A stretch of DNA of 64,000 nt from a bacterium. GTDB taxonomy: Bacteria > Joyebacterota > Joyebacteria > Joyebacterales > Joyebacteraceae. The stretch is from positions 1-64,000 of the forward strand of contig JALGZK010000007.1 in assembly GCA_025774935.1 (NCBI GenBank), written 5' to 3'. This document shows, in pieces, positions 1 through 8,195 of the stretch. The notes beneath the pieces are model-generated. The model was not told where the DNA came from and made no database searches. It saw only the letters and a program-made list of their open reading frames with translations. Made by a program: the position numbers and the translations under genes. How positions within the stretch are numbered: the stretch's first letter is position 1; the number at the start of each line of letters is the position of its first letter.

Positions 1-936
1 CTCGGCGGCTCGTTCATGGTCGCGCTCGCAGCGGCGCTCGCCGTCCTGTGGATGACGCGCTCGGGCCTGCCGGTCTCGGTCTCCACGGCGATCGTCGGCG
101 GGATCATCGGGTGGAACCTCTTCACCGGGTCACGGACCGACGTCGCTACGCTCGCGAAGATCGTGACGACGTGGGTCGTCTCTCCGATCCTCGCCGCGGC
201 GTTCGCGGCGGGTCTCTACCTTCTGGTCAGGCGTGTTCCCGAGAGGCTGAACATCCACATCCTCGAGCTTGATGCGGCCACCCGGCTCGGACTCGTCGTC
301 GCGGGCGCCGTAGGCGCGTACGCACTCGGCGCGAACAACATCGCGAACGTCGTCGGCGTCTTCGTGCCGGCCGTTCCCGAGACGTCGCTCGAGCTCTTCG
401 GTGTCTTCACCGTCACGTCCGCGCGGCAGCTGTTCCTCGTCGGCGGGATCGCGATCGCTGTCGGGGTCGCCACGTACTCGCACCGCGTGATGATGACGGT
501 GGGCGAGGGCCTCTACAAGCTCACGCCCGTCACGGCGTTCGTCGTGGTCATCGCCGAGGCGCTGGTTCTGTTCATCTTCGCGTCGGAGGGTCTCGAGAGC
601 TGGCTCGTCGCGCGCAACCTGCCGCCGATCCCTCTCGTCCCGGTGTCGAGCTCGCAGGCCGTGATCGGCGCGGTGCTCGGCATCGCGTTCGTGAAGAAGA
701 GGGGGAGGGGTGTCAGGATGCCCGTCCTCGGCAGGATCGTCGCGGGCTGGATCGTCACGCCGATCATCGCGGCCGTCATCTCGTTCCTCGGGCTCTTCTT
801 CCTGCAGAACGTCTTCGCGGTCGAGGTCCATCGTACCGCGTCGTCGCAGGTGTCTCCCGACGTAAGCGTCCGGCTCGCGTGTGAAGGGGGAGGCCTCGAC
901 GCACCCCACGTTCCGGACGACAATGGAGGCGAGTGA
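1..936 (+). CDS. Inorganic phosphate transporter, PiT family (5'-truncated)
   Basis: C-terminal part of an inner-membrane PiT-type permease (PF01384), which in this family imports phosphate with H+ or Na+. The frame is open from base 1, so the N-terminal part lies outside the window. The family's duplicated signatures are visible: GLPVSVSTAIVGGIIGW near residue 22, GANNIANVVG near residue 110, and a second PVSSSQAVIGAVLG copy near residue 215. Several long hydrophobic segments lie between them. The last ~35 residues after the final membrane helix are hydrophilic and unlike the family. The stop codon overlaps the start of the following esterase (TGATG), so the two may be co-transcribed. Some members carry sulfate, so the substrate is inferred. 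Confidence 0.88.
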   Translation, partial: LGGSFMVALAAALAVLWMTRSGLPVSVSTAIVGGIIGWNLFTGSRTDVATLAKIVTTWVVSPILAAAFAAGLYLLVRRVPERLNIHILELDAATRLGLVVAGAVGAYALGANNIANVVGVFVPAVPETSLELFGVFTVTSARQLFLVGGIAIAVGVATYSHRVMMTVGEGLYKLTPVTAFVVVIAEALVLFIFASEGLESWLVARNLPPIPLVPVSSSQAVIGAVLGIAFVKKRGRGVRMPVLGRIVAGWIVTPIIAAVISFLGLFFLQNVFAVEVHRTASSQVSPDVSVRLACEGGGLDAPHVPDDNGGE

Positions 937-2525
937 TGCGATCTCTGCCCCGCGCGGCAGGCTTTCCCGCGATGTCCGTCCTCTCCTGCGTGATCGTTCT
1001 CCTGACTGCGGTCCCGGCGTCGGCCGGCTGGGAGGAGGACCTCGATGCCCTCCTAAGCACCGACGACGAGGGGGAGCGGGCAGAGCTCCTCACCCGCGTC
1101 CTCGACGAGGGCCCCGACTGGACCGAGGTTGCCTCGCGCATAGAGGGGCTCAGCTTTCCCGAGGCGTACGTGCCCGGCGTGCCGGTCCTCCGCACGACCG
1201 TCTGCATCGACACGGTCGAGCGGCCGTGGGTGCTGGCGGTCCCGGAGACCTACGACCCCGAGACTCCGACCCCGCTCCTGCTCGTGCTCCACGGCGGCGT
1301 CAGCTCGGCCGATGTCGAGGAGGATCCGATCGGCCACGTCGAGGAGAACGAACTGGCCTGGCTCGCCGAGAAGCAGGGGTGGATCGCGCTCTTCCCCTTC
1401 GGCCAGGCCGGCGCGACCTGGTGGGACGAGGTCGGGATGGCGAACATCAGGGATCTCATCCGCACCGCGAAGCGCGAGCTCAACGTCGACGACGACCGGA
1501 TCTGGATGGCCGGGTTCTCCGACGGGGCGTCGGCGGGCTTCGCGCACGCGATGATCGGTCCCGACGACTATGCGGCGTTCGTGGCGCTGAACGGCCACAT
1601 GGGCGTCGGGAGCCTGGATGGGGACCTCGCGATCTACGCTCCGAACCTCGCCAACACGCCGATCTACGCGACGACGACGTTCGACGACGGGCTCTACCCG
1701 TCAGCGAAGATGCGGGGGACGATCGAGATGGCGCAGGCGGCCGGCGGCGACATCCTGTACCGGGAGATGAAGGGCGGGCACGACTTCGACGACGTGGAGG
1801 ACGAGCTCCCGGGCATCGCGCGGTTCCTGGACCGGCATCCACGCGATCCGTTTCCGACGACCATCGTGTGGGAGACGGCCGGGAAGGACTTCGGTCGCTG
1901 CCGGTGGTTCGCGATCGACGAGGTGACGCGCGTCGAGCCGGCGCCGTGGCACGAGGACCACAACGCAGCGCTCGTCAACGACCGCATCACGGTGGGGTTC
2001 CAGCCGGACTGGGAGTACGAGGGTGAGGGAGTCCTCATCGACCTCGTCGTCGAGGGCGACTACCCGGCTCAGAACATGGGGCTCCTGGCTGGCGACGTCA
2101 TCGTCAGGGGCGACGACATGGACGTTCCCGACATGGACGCGCTGAACGCGTGGAAGGGTACGATCGAGCGCGGGGATGAGTTCACGCTCACGGTCACACG
2201 GGAAGGGGAGACCGTGACGCTCTTCGGGAGGATGCCGCCCCCTGAGAACTACAACATCTTCAAACGTGAGAAGCCCTCGGCGGCAGCGAGGGTCTCGTAC
2301 TCGGCGAACCGCATCGACGTCGACGCGTCGCGAGTCGGCGCGTTCCGGGTCATGGTCCATCCGGACATGATCCGCCTCGACGAGGACCTGGTGATCGCCG
2401 TCCGGGGAGAGGTCGTGTACGACGCGCCGGTCGAGCCCGACCTCGAGTATCTCATCCAGAACTTCCTCGACAACCGGGATCGCAGACTCCTGTACGTCGC
2501 CGAGATCGCCGTCGACCTCCCGTGA
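936..2525 (+). CDS. Secreted alpha/beta-hydrolase (esterase) with PDZ-like domain
   Basis: The N-terminus is a signal peptide (about residues 1-30, ending PASA). An alpha/beta-hydrolase domain of the PHB-depolymerase/feruloyl-esterase type follows: LLLVLHGG oxyanion region near residue 115, nucleophile elbow GFSDGAS with Ser at about 195, and a GGHDF segment that probably holds the catalytic His. A PDZ-like domain (about 355-430: AQNMGLLAGDVIVRGDDM) and a beta-rich tail complete the protein. ATG 936 was chosen because GGAGG sits 6 bases upstream; it overlaps the stop of the permease gene. GTG 933 is also possible. The substrate cannot be read from sequence. An esterase/PDZ fusion of this kind is periplasmic or extracellular by inference. 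Confidence 0.8.
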   Translation: MRSLPRAAGFPAMSVLSCVIVLLTAVPASAGWEEDLDALLSTDDEGERAELLTRVLDEGPDWTEVASRIEGLSFPEAYVPGVPVLRTTVCIDTVERPWVLAVPETYDPETPTPLLLVLHGGVSSADVEEDPIGHVEENELAWLAEKQGWIALFPFGQAGATWWDEVGMANIRDLIRTAKRELNVDDDRIWMAGFSDGASAGFAHAMIGPDDYAAFVALNGHMGVGSLDGDLAIYAPNLANTPIYATTTFDDGLYPSAKMRGTIEMAQAAGGDILYREMKGGHDFDDVEDELPGIARFLDRHPRDPFPTTIVWETAGKDFGRCRWFAIDEVTRVEPAPWHEDHNAALVNDRITVGFQPDWEYEGEGVLIDLVVEGDYPAQNMGLLAGDVIVRGDDMDVPDMDALNAWKGTIERGDEFTLTVTREGETVTLFGRMPPPENYNIFKREKPSAAARVSYSANRIDVDASRVGAFRVMVHPDMIRLDEDLVIAVRGEVVYDAPVEPDLEYLIQNFLDNRDRRLLYVAEIAVDLP

Positions 2526-2584
2526 CCCGGAGGTCGCGCGAGCAGGGCCGCGACTCCGCACCCGCCGCATCGAGGCAACACAGA

Positions 2585-2616
2585 AACTCCCCCCGGGGCG
2601 ATGCCCGGGGGGAGTT
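2585..2616. terminator. Bidirectional hairpin terminator
   Basis: A perfect 13-bp inverted repeat (AACTCCCCCCGGG and its complement) with a 6-base loop. It lies between the convergent ends of the esterase gene and the HAF-repeat gene. There is no clean T-tract on either side. Confidence 0.7.
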
Positions 2617-2728
2617 CGTCGGTCGTTGCTGCAGTTTGGGGGCTGAGTTCAAGTGCGCGTGATTATCGCTTGCCCCCCTCGGGTTGCTGGCCCGACCGGC
2701 GTCACGTGACCGCGCTGCCCGTCGGGGA

Positions 2729-4150
2729 TCAGCGCAGGACCGTGATCTTCGTCGTTTCCTCATGTTGGTCGGTCGCGAGGCGGCAGAGGTAGATGCCCGA
2801 AGCCACGTCCGCCCCCGAAGAGTCCTTCCCGTCCCAGTGCACCTCGTGCTTCCCGGCGTCCACGGTTCCCGCAACGAGGCGCCTTACGAGCCTGCCGCTC
2901 ACGTCGTAGACCTCGAGGTCGACCCGCGCTCTCTCGGGCAGGTTCAGCGAAAGCGTCGTCGCTCCGCGCATCGGGTTCGGATACGCGCGCATGCGGGAGG
3001 CCACCTCCGCCTCGCCCGGCGCGTCCGGATCGTCCGCGACGCCGGTCGCCGTCGTGCGGATGATGAACCAGCGATTGGCCCACGGGGGCATAGTGTCCAT
3101 GCCGATCCCGACCATCGTCGTGGCGTCGGCCGAGACGCCCGTGAGCGTCTGGATCCTGAACGACGTGGGGACGGTGACGCCGTTGTCGTTGAGGTAGTCC
3201 TCGATGTCGTACATCCCCGTCTCTTCCGTCCAGACGAACCCGGTCGACTGGGTCCAGTCGTAGGCGTTGTACCCGACGATCGTGCTCCCGTCCGGGGTCA
3301 TGTCGTTGCAGATCACCGAGCCGTAGTGCGGGAACGTGTTCGGGAGCGTCCCGAGCCGGTCCTCGTCCCAGGACGACCCGTTCCAGCGCCACAGCGTGGC
3401 CACAGAGATGGAGAGCGAATCGTCGTAGGCCTGCCCGCCGACGATCGTGCCGTCGTAGTTGACCGTGTTGAGTATGGCCATTGCGTCGGTCTCCTGGAGG
3501 ATCGTCATCTCCTCGTCGACCCACACCGTCGGCTGCCACCCGCCGACGTCGGACTCGGCCCAGCCCACGATGACGGAGCCGTCGTAGTTCGCAGCGTTCG
3601 CGCGGCTGTTCCCGCCGGCACTGCCGAGGTCCACCATCCCGCCGTCTACGGTCCACCTGCAGGCATGGGCGAGACCGTCTCCAACCGGTCCGCCGTGTCC
3701 CGGCCGCCAGTAGAGCCCGACGACGGTGGTGCCGTCGCCGGAGAGGCCCCACGCGGAACCGTACGCGTTGTCGATGAGTCCGCCGTCCGGGAGCGTCGGC
3801 GGCATCAGCTCGAGCCAGCCTTCGTCCAGCGTCCAGCGGCCTACCGTCGCGTATGTGCTGTCGCGTCCCAGGATCGTCGCGGAGGCGTGTACGCCGTCGT
3901 CCGAGACATCGGGCGTGCCGGCGCCGACTCCGAGAACCGGGACCGTCGCGAGACCGAGGAGGACCATGCCGTCCTCCTGCGTCCAGCGAAAGGTTTCGTA
4001 GGCGCCGTTGGTGTTTCCGACAACGACCGTGCCGTCGTCGGAGATGTCGGTAGCACCGCCCTCGGCGATGATCTCGAACGTGACTTCGGCCTGTGCTGTT
4101 GCGCAGACGGCGAGTACTCCCACGAGCAGAATGAACCGTACGATCTCCAT
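2729..4150 (-). CDS. Secreted HAF-repeat protein with FlgD-like C-terminal domain (paralogue 1)
   Basis: A signal peptide (1-21, ending AQA) is followed by a beta-propeller-like array of HAF-type repeats recognisable by D-G-[TS]-x-[VI]-V-G cores (SDDGTVVVGN, GDGTTVVGL, YDGSVIVGW, PDGSTIVGY). A FlgD-like/T9SS-like beta-sandwich occupies about residues 385-473 (YPNP, VYDVSGRLVRRLV, HWDGKDSSG, SGIYLCRL). Such C-terminal domains are common on secreted proteins of FCB-related lineages, where they act in sorting or anchoring. AAGGAG lies 9 bases before the ATG. The neighbour upstream (4220-5599) is a close paralogue in the same orientation, so this is a tandem duplication. The function is unknown; a surface or extracellular role is inferred. 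Confidence 0.82.
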   Translation of the reverse strand: MEIVRFILLVGVLAVCATAQAEVTFEIIAEGGATDISDDGTVVVGNTNGAYETFRWTQEDGMVLLGLATVPVLGVGAGTPDVSDDGVHASATILGRDSTYATVGRWTLDEGWLELMPPTLPDGGLIDNAYGSAWGLSGDGTTVVGLYWRPGHGGPVGDGLAHACRWTVDGGMVDLGSAGGNSRANAANYDGSVIVGWAESDVGGWQPTVWVDEEMTILQETDAMAILNTVNYDGTIVGGQAYDDSLSISVATLWRWNGSSWDEDRLGTLPNTFPHYGSVICNDMTPDGSTIVGYNAYDWTQSTGFVWTEETGMYDIEDYLNDNGVTVPTSFRIQTLTGVSADATTMVGIGMDTMPPWANRWFIIRTTATGVADDPDAPGEAEVASRMRAYPNPMRGATTLSLNLPERARVDLEVYDVSGRLVRRLVAGTVDAGKHEVHWDGKDSSGADVASGIYLCRLATDQHEETTKITVLR

Positions 4151-4219
4151 GCTACCAAGCTCCTTGTGCGGGTCGTGGCCCTTGCCGGCTGCGGGACCCG
4201 CCCCGAGCCGGCCGCCTTC

Positions 4220-5599
4220 TTACCTCAGAACCGTGATCTTGCGCGTCTCTCTCGTGTCTTCGGTCGTGAGTCTGCAGAAGTAGATGCCGGACGTCACTTC
4301 GATACCCGACGCGTCCCTTCCGTCCCAGTACACCTCCTGTTGTCCGGCTTCGACGGACCCGGTCACCAGCTTCTTCACCAGCCTGCCGCTTATGTCGTAG
4401 ACGGCGAGATCGACGCGGCCGCTCCGGGGGATGGAGAGCGACAGCGTCGTCTCTCCGCGTGTCGGGTTCGGGTACGCGTGGACGCGGGAGGTCACCTGAG
4501 CGGGTGATTCCTCGATGCCCGTCGATTGCGTGTTAATGAAGAACCACCTGGCGGTGTACGGCGGGTAGATGTCGTAGCAGATTCCGACCATGGTGGAGCC
4601 GTCCGGGGTGATCGCCTGAAGCGAGACGATGTTGATGTCGGACGGCACGATGACTCCGTTATCCGTGAGGTAGTCCTCCACGTCCATGACGCCGGTCTCT
4701 TCCGTCCAGATGAACCCGGTCGCGTCCCCGGGATTGGAGAACCGGTTGTAGCCGACGATGACGCTACCGTCTTCCGTCGCGTCGTAGCAGAGGGCCATGC
4801 CGAAGTTCGGGTGCAGTCCGGGGAGCGCTCCCAGCAGATCCTCGTCCCACGAGGTCCCGTTCCAGATCCACCGGGCCGCCACCCTGAGGTTGGTAGAGTC
4901 GTCGAGCGCCTGCCCCAGGACCACGGACCCGTCCCGAAGCACCGCGGTTGCCTCGCAGAACGCTTCGTCCTCCGCGAGGATCGTCTTGACGCCATCGACC
5001 CAGACGGTCGGCTGCCAGTGCCCGAAATCGGATTCGTCCCAGCCGGCGATCACGGTTCCATCTTCGTTGGCGTCGTTGGCCCGGCTGTTGCCGCCGCTGC
5101 TTCCGAGGCCGACCGCGCCGGTCTCTCTCGTCCACGTGCTCCCGTGCGCGCTTCCGCCCGGCTGTCCCGCACGCCAATAGAGCCCGACCACGGTGCTTCC
5201 GTCATCCGAGAGGCCCCACGCCGAGCCGTAGGAGTCGCTCATTGGGTTCCCGTCCGGCGGCGGAGGCGGCATCGTCTCTTCCCAACCCGCACCGAGCGTC
5301 CACCTACCCTGCGTCCAGTAGGTTCCATCGGCGCCGGGAATGCTCGCCGACACCTGCGTGCCGTCCGCCGAGACGTCGGGCGAACCGGATCCGCCTCCCT
5401 CGGCGAGGATCTCTATGCCGCCCTCGGCGGTCCAGCGAAATGGCTCGTACAGACCTTCGGTATTCCCGACCACGACCGACGCGTCGTCGGAGATGTCGGT
5501 CGCGTACCCTACGTCGATGATCTCGAACGTGACCTCGGCCCGAACGATTCCTGAGAGCACGGCCGACACCACCAGCAGTGCGAGACACGTGACCTTCAT
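4220..5599 (-). CDS. Secreted HAF-repeat protein with FlgD-like C-terminal domain (paralogue 2)
   Basis: It has the same architecture as the next gene downstream: signal peptide, repeated D-G-S-x-V-V-G units (DDGSTVVGLYW, EDGTVIAGW, EDGSVIVGYN, PDGSTMVGI) and a FlgD-like domain ending CRLTTEDTRETRKITVLR. The alignment runs end to end with shared landmarks such as GSAWGLS-DG-T-VVGLYWR and GNSRAN-AN. The start is placed at the ATG of MKVTC because AAGGAG is 9 bases upstream; an ATG three codons earlier would sit too close to it. Sequence divergence between the copies is highest in the loops, which suggests an old duplication. The ligand or role is not known. Confidence 0.82.
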   Translation of the reverse strand: MKVTCLALLVVSAVLSGIVRAEVTFEIIDVGYATDISDDASVVVGNTEGLYEPFRWTAEGGIEILAEGGGSGSPDVSADGTQVSASIPGADGTYWTQGRWTLGAGWEETMPPPPPDGNPMSDSYGSAWGLSDDGSTVVGLYWRAGQPGGSAHGSTWTRETGAVGLGSSGGNSRANDANEDGTVIAGWDESDFGHWQPTVWVDGVKTILAEDEAFCEATAVLRDGSVVLGQALDDSTNLRVAARWIWNGTSWDEDLLGALPGLHPNFGMALCYDATEDGSVIVGYNRFSNPGDATGFIWTEETGVMDVEDYLTDNGVIVPSDINIVSLQAITPDGSTMVGICYDIYPPYTARWFFINTQSTGIEESPAQVTSRVHAYPNPTRGETTLSLSIPRSGRVDLAVYDISGRLVKKLVTGSVEAGQQEVYWDGRDASGIEVTSGIYFCRLTTEDTRETRKITVLR

Positions 5600-5693
5600 A
5601 CTCTCCATCTCCTTGCGTGTGGGCTGAGCTCAGTCGAGCGCGGTCTCATGCCCGCATCTTGTGCGCGAGACTCCCGTCGTCCCCGACTCGGTC

Positions 5694-5732
5694 CCGGACA
5701 AAGGCCGCCCGCGGGGGGCGGCCCGTGTCCGG
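5694..5732 (-). terminator. Terminator after the small secreted protein
   Basis: Nested inverted repeat: outer arms CCGGACA/TGTCCGG and inner arms GGCCGCCC/GGGCGGCC. It lies just past the minus-strand stop at 5758 and separates that gene from the HAF pair. Confidence 0.6.
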
Positions 5733-5757
5733 AGAACTTGTGCTTCGAACGATCTCA

Positions 5758-6417
5758 CTAGCGATACAGAGCCTTGATCTCGCCCCACGTCGCGCTCTCC
5801 ACCGGCGTCGAGCCGGGGAGACCTTCGATCAGGATCGACGAGTCGAGTCCCGGGTTGAAGTTGAACCACATCGAGGGCGGCGGGAACGCGTACACGTCGT
5901 AGGATGCGCTCGCATCCAGAAGGTACGTCATGGACGACAGATGAATCTCCGGGCCGAACGGGCCGGCCGGGGCGATCGGGGTGATGCCGATCCAGTAGTC
6001 GCCCTCTCCGAGCGGGATGTCCAGACCGGATGCGGTCACGACGAAGTGGTCCATGTCGAGCACCGCGGACATCGCCACGATCGGGCTCGCGGTCGGATCG
6101 TCGGTGCCGTCGATCGGCAGCGGGCCTGTCTTGTCGTAGACGTGCAGGTAGCCCTGCGTGATGCCGTCGCCCCAGACCATGTCGAGGGCGGAGTAGTACG
6201 TGCTGATGCTCTGAACGGTCCAGCCCGAGGCGTCGACGGTCACGTCGCTCACGGTGTGGACCTGCATCCCGAAGGGCGGGGCGCCGGCGTCGGCGTTGAA
6301 GAAGCCCATGCCCCAGACATCGTAGTCCGACTGGTCCCAGAGGATGTCGGCGGCGGCGGCCTGCGCCATCGCGAGTGCGGCGACCATCACGACAAGCATC
6401 GTAAGTCTTACGTTCAT
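5758..6417 (-). CDS. Secreted protein of unknown function ending in WGEIKALYR
   Basis: A 219-residue protein with a signal peptide (MNVRLTMLVVMVAALAMAQA) and an all-beta-looking body rich in Trp, Tyr, Gly and Asp. It recalls the PEP-CTERM-type exported proteins (SxxDVWGMGFFN..., DYWIGITP), but it has no PEP-CTERM tail. It ends TPVESATWGEIKALYR. The same terminal signature occurs on two unrelated secreted proteins in this window (52010-52933 and 54624-55436). The start is the ATG with GAGGAG 7 bases upstream; a GTG five codons earlier lies inside that ribosome site. I do not recognise the family. Cell-surface or extracellular location is inferred. Confidence 0.72.
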   Translation of the reverse strand: MNVRLTMLVVMVAALAMAQAAAADILWDQSDYDVWGMGFFNADAGAPPFGMQVHTVSDVTVDASGWTVQSISTYYSALDMVWGDGITQGYLHVYDKTGPLPIDGTDDPTASPIVAMSAVLDMDHFVVTASGLDIPLGEGDYWIGITPIAPAGPFGPEIHLSSMTYLLDASASYDVYAFPPPSMWFNFNPGLDSSILIEGLPGSTPVESATWGEIKALYR

Positions 6418-6642
6418 CTTCTCACTCCTCACGTGTTAGTATGCTCCTGCTTCACTTCTGAGCCGTTACTGCGAGCGCTACTGGTGGAATCCGTGTCTGC
6501 CTCCTTTCAAGCATCTCCGACGTCAGCACTGTCTGGCCCACTCGTCGGATCGTCGCTCGCTGCCAGGCCTCTCTCTCGTGGTAGTCGAAGTGGGGGGCAC
6601 TCAATGTCCACGATGAGAAGTGTAGCATATCTGCCGGAGTTC

Positions 6643-6669
6643 TGCAAGTGTTCTCTGAAAGAACTTGCA
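6643..6669. promoter_or_regulatory. Imperfect palindrome overlapping a -35 box (putative operator)
   Basis: Arms TGCAAG...TTCT and AGAA...CTTGCA pair around a CTGAA centre, with two unpaired bases in the left arm. The right arm overlaps the TTGCAA -35 hexamer of the promoter at 6665-6693. Binding by a repressor would block that promoter; the regulator is unknown. Confidence 0.4.
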
Positions 6670-6693
6670 AAGAACTCGAGGGTGTGCTATAAT
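6665..6693 (+). promoter_or_regulatory. Sigma-70-type extended -10 promoter
   Basis: TTGCAA, a 17-base spacer and a perfect TATAAT preceded by TGC (extended -10). It sits in an unusually AT-rich patch and would start transcription near 6700, upstream of the gene at 6789. The 6418-6664 stretch before it is otherwise featureless to me. Confidence 0.7.
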
Positions 6694-6788
6694 GTGCCAT
6701 AGGAAACAACGAGCCTCGGCTAACTCCCTTTTGGAACGTCGATTAAGCGACGCCCGGGGCAAGCCGCGGCTTCGGGACTGGGGGCAGG

Positions 6789-8069
6789 GTGCCCTCTGAG
6801 AGCGAAAGGCCGAGAAGGATGGGGAGGATTTCGTACCAGGAAGCAGGGACGACTATCGAGGGACGGCTGCGCTGGGTCGCTGGGGATCTCCAAGAGGCAC
6901 TGGTGCCGATACTCCAGGAGGCCGCAGGACCGGCGGGGCGCCCGTCGAGACTCGTGAAGGGGCTCGAGATCGACAAGAGCCTTGCGAGCAGGCTCACGAG
7001 AGCCCTCCGCACCGAGGACCCGCTCGGGTTCATTCACCTTCTCCCGGCGCCCACAGGGCTCCGGATCTTCCTCAACGCAGCGAAGGCGGCAGGGATCGAG
7101 GAGGTGGCGTGCAGGAACGCAGAGGAGAGCGTCGCGAGGTTCCAGGCGCTCATCGAGGACACCCCCGGGGGGAGGGCGACGCTCGACGCGGCGATCTCCG
7201 GCTCCTCGGCAGAGGCGCGGGCGCGGAACGAGCGGACGGCGAAGCAGGCCGCGTATCGGGCCATGTCCTACCTGTTCGGGTTCCGTTGCGAAAAGATGAT
7301 CACGACCTTCGCGATCCAGCCGTCGGAGGACGGACGCATGGTCGACGCGGTCGATCTTCATCAGCGGATCGGGATGCGCAGGCTTCGCCCGACGGCTCCG
7401 GTCGGTCTCTTCAGCCTCCGGGTGCATCCGCCGACGGATGGCGAGATCGAGATGCCGCGAGTCGAGACCCTCGACGGTGAACTCGCAGAGGACGTCCCGA
7501 ACTACTTCCTCAGCGACTACTCGAGTGAGCCGCTCCCGGACCTCGAGATGTTCAAGGACGGCGATCAGACCACAATAGCCCTCTCTGAGAACGACCCGCC
7601 GCTCGACTCGCCGCTGACACTCACGACGGGTGTTCTCATCAAGAACGTGCAGCAGCGGTACAGGAACCCGGGCCTGCGAGACGAATGGAGGGGCTACCTC
7701 CAGCACTCGCCGTGCAAGACGCTCGTGAGGGATGTCTTCATCAGGGAAGATCTCTACGTCGGGATCGTCCCGGAGATGACACTGCACATCCCGAGCCCGA
7801 AGGGCCCGGAGACGTCCCGGCAGCCAGGTCTCCACGGCATGCTCAACACCCTGGACATGACGGCGCCGGTCGAGACGCTGGGCCTCGGAATGGGGAACAT
7901 CGCCATCCGCGGCGTTCCTTCGTATCCGAAGATGGTCCGCGATAGCTTCGAGCGGGTAGGGTGGGATTCATCGCGATTCCGGGGCTATCGCCTGCGGATG
8001 GAGTATCCGGTTCCCATGGTGCTCATGACGTGGTGGTTCTCGCTGCCACAGCCTCCCGCTGTTGAGTGA
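6789..8069 (+). CDS. Conserved hypothetical protein, possibly DNA-binding
   Basis: A 426-residue soluble protein with no signal peptide or membrane segment. Residues ~55-95 (IDKSLASRLTRALRTEDPLGFIHLLPAPTGLRIF contains the pattern; SLASRLTRALR is the clearest part) look like a short helical, possibly helix-turn-helix, region. The rest is mixed alpha/beta with no motif I can name. It is a monocistronic unit: a strong promoter lies about 100 bases upstream and a bidirectional terminator follows. The start is uncertain. GTG 6789 has only a weak GGGGGCAGG upstream, while ATG 6819 is preceded closely by GAGAAGG. A regulatory role is a guess based on the N-terminal region and the isolated, tightly promoted context. 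Confidence 0.62.
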   Translation: MPSESERPRRMGRISYQEAGTTIEGRLRWVAGDLQEALVPILQEAAGPAGRPSRLVKGLEIDKSLASRLTRALRTEDPLGFIHLLPAPTGLRIFLNAAKAAGIEEVACRNAEESVARFQALIEDTPGGRATLDAAISGSSAEARARNERTAKQAAYRAMSYLFGFRCEKMITTFAIQPSEDGRMVDAVDLHQRIGMRRLRPTAPVGLFSLRVHPPTDGEIEMPRVETLDGELAEDVPNYFLSDYSSEPLPDLEMFKDGDQTTIALSENDPPLDSPLTLTTGVLIKNVQQRYRNPGLRDEWRGYLQHSPCKTLVRDVFIREDLYVGIVPEMTLHIPSPKGPETSRQPGLHGMLNTLDMTAPVETLGLGMGNIAIRGVPSYPKMVRDSFERVGWDSSRFRGYRLRMEYPVPMVLMTWWFSLPQPPAVE

Positions 8070-8136
8070 CGGGGGACGCCCCACTCAGCAGCTCACTCAC
8101 CTGACGATTTTCCACAACACGCTCACACAGCAAAGA

Positions 8137-8161
8137 AGGCCCCGGCGCGATGCCGGGGCCT
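8137..8161. terminator. Bidirectional hairpin terminator
   Basis: A 10-bp perfect stem (AGGCCCCGGC and its complement) with a 5-base loop between convergent genes. A CTCTCGTT run follows on the plus strand and, read on the minus strand, TTCTTTG follows, so it can serve both directions. Confidence 0.75.
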
Positions 8162-8195
8162 CCTCTCGTTCGTGGGGCGCTCACCGGGCTTCCGG

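Noticed and set aside
2684-4507. 607-codon open frame on the plus strand
   Set aside because: It is antisense to the two HAF-repeat genes, which have signal peptides, repeats and ribosome sites. High GC leaves the opposite frame open; its product is Arg/Pro/Val-rich with no domain.
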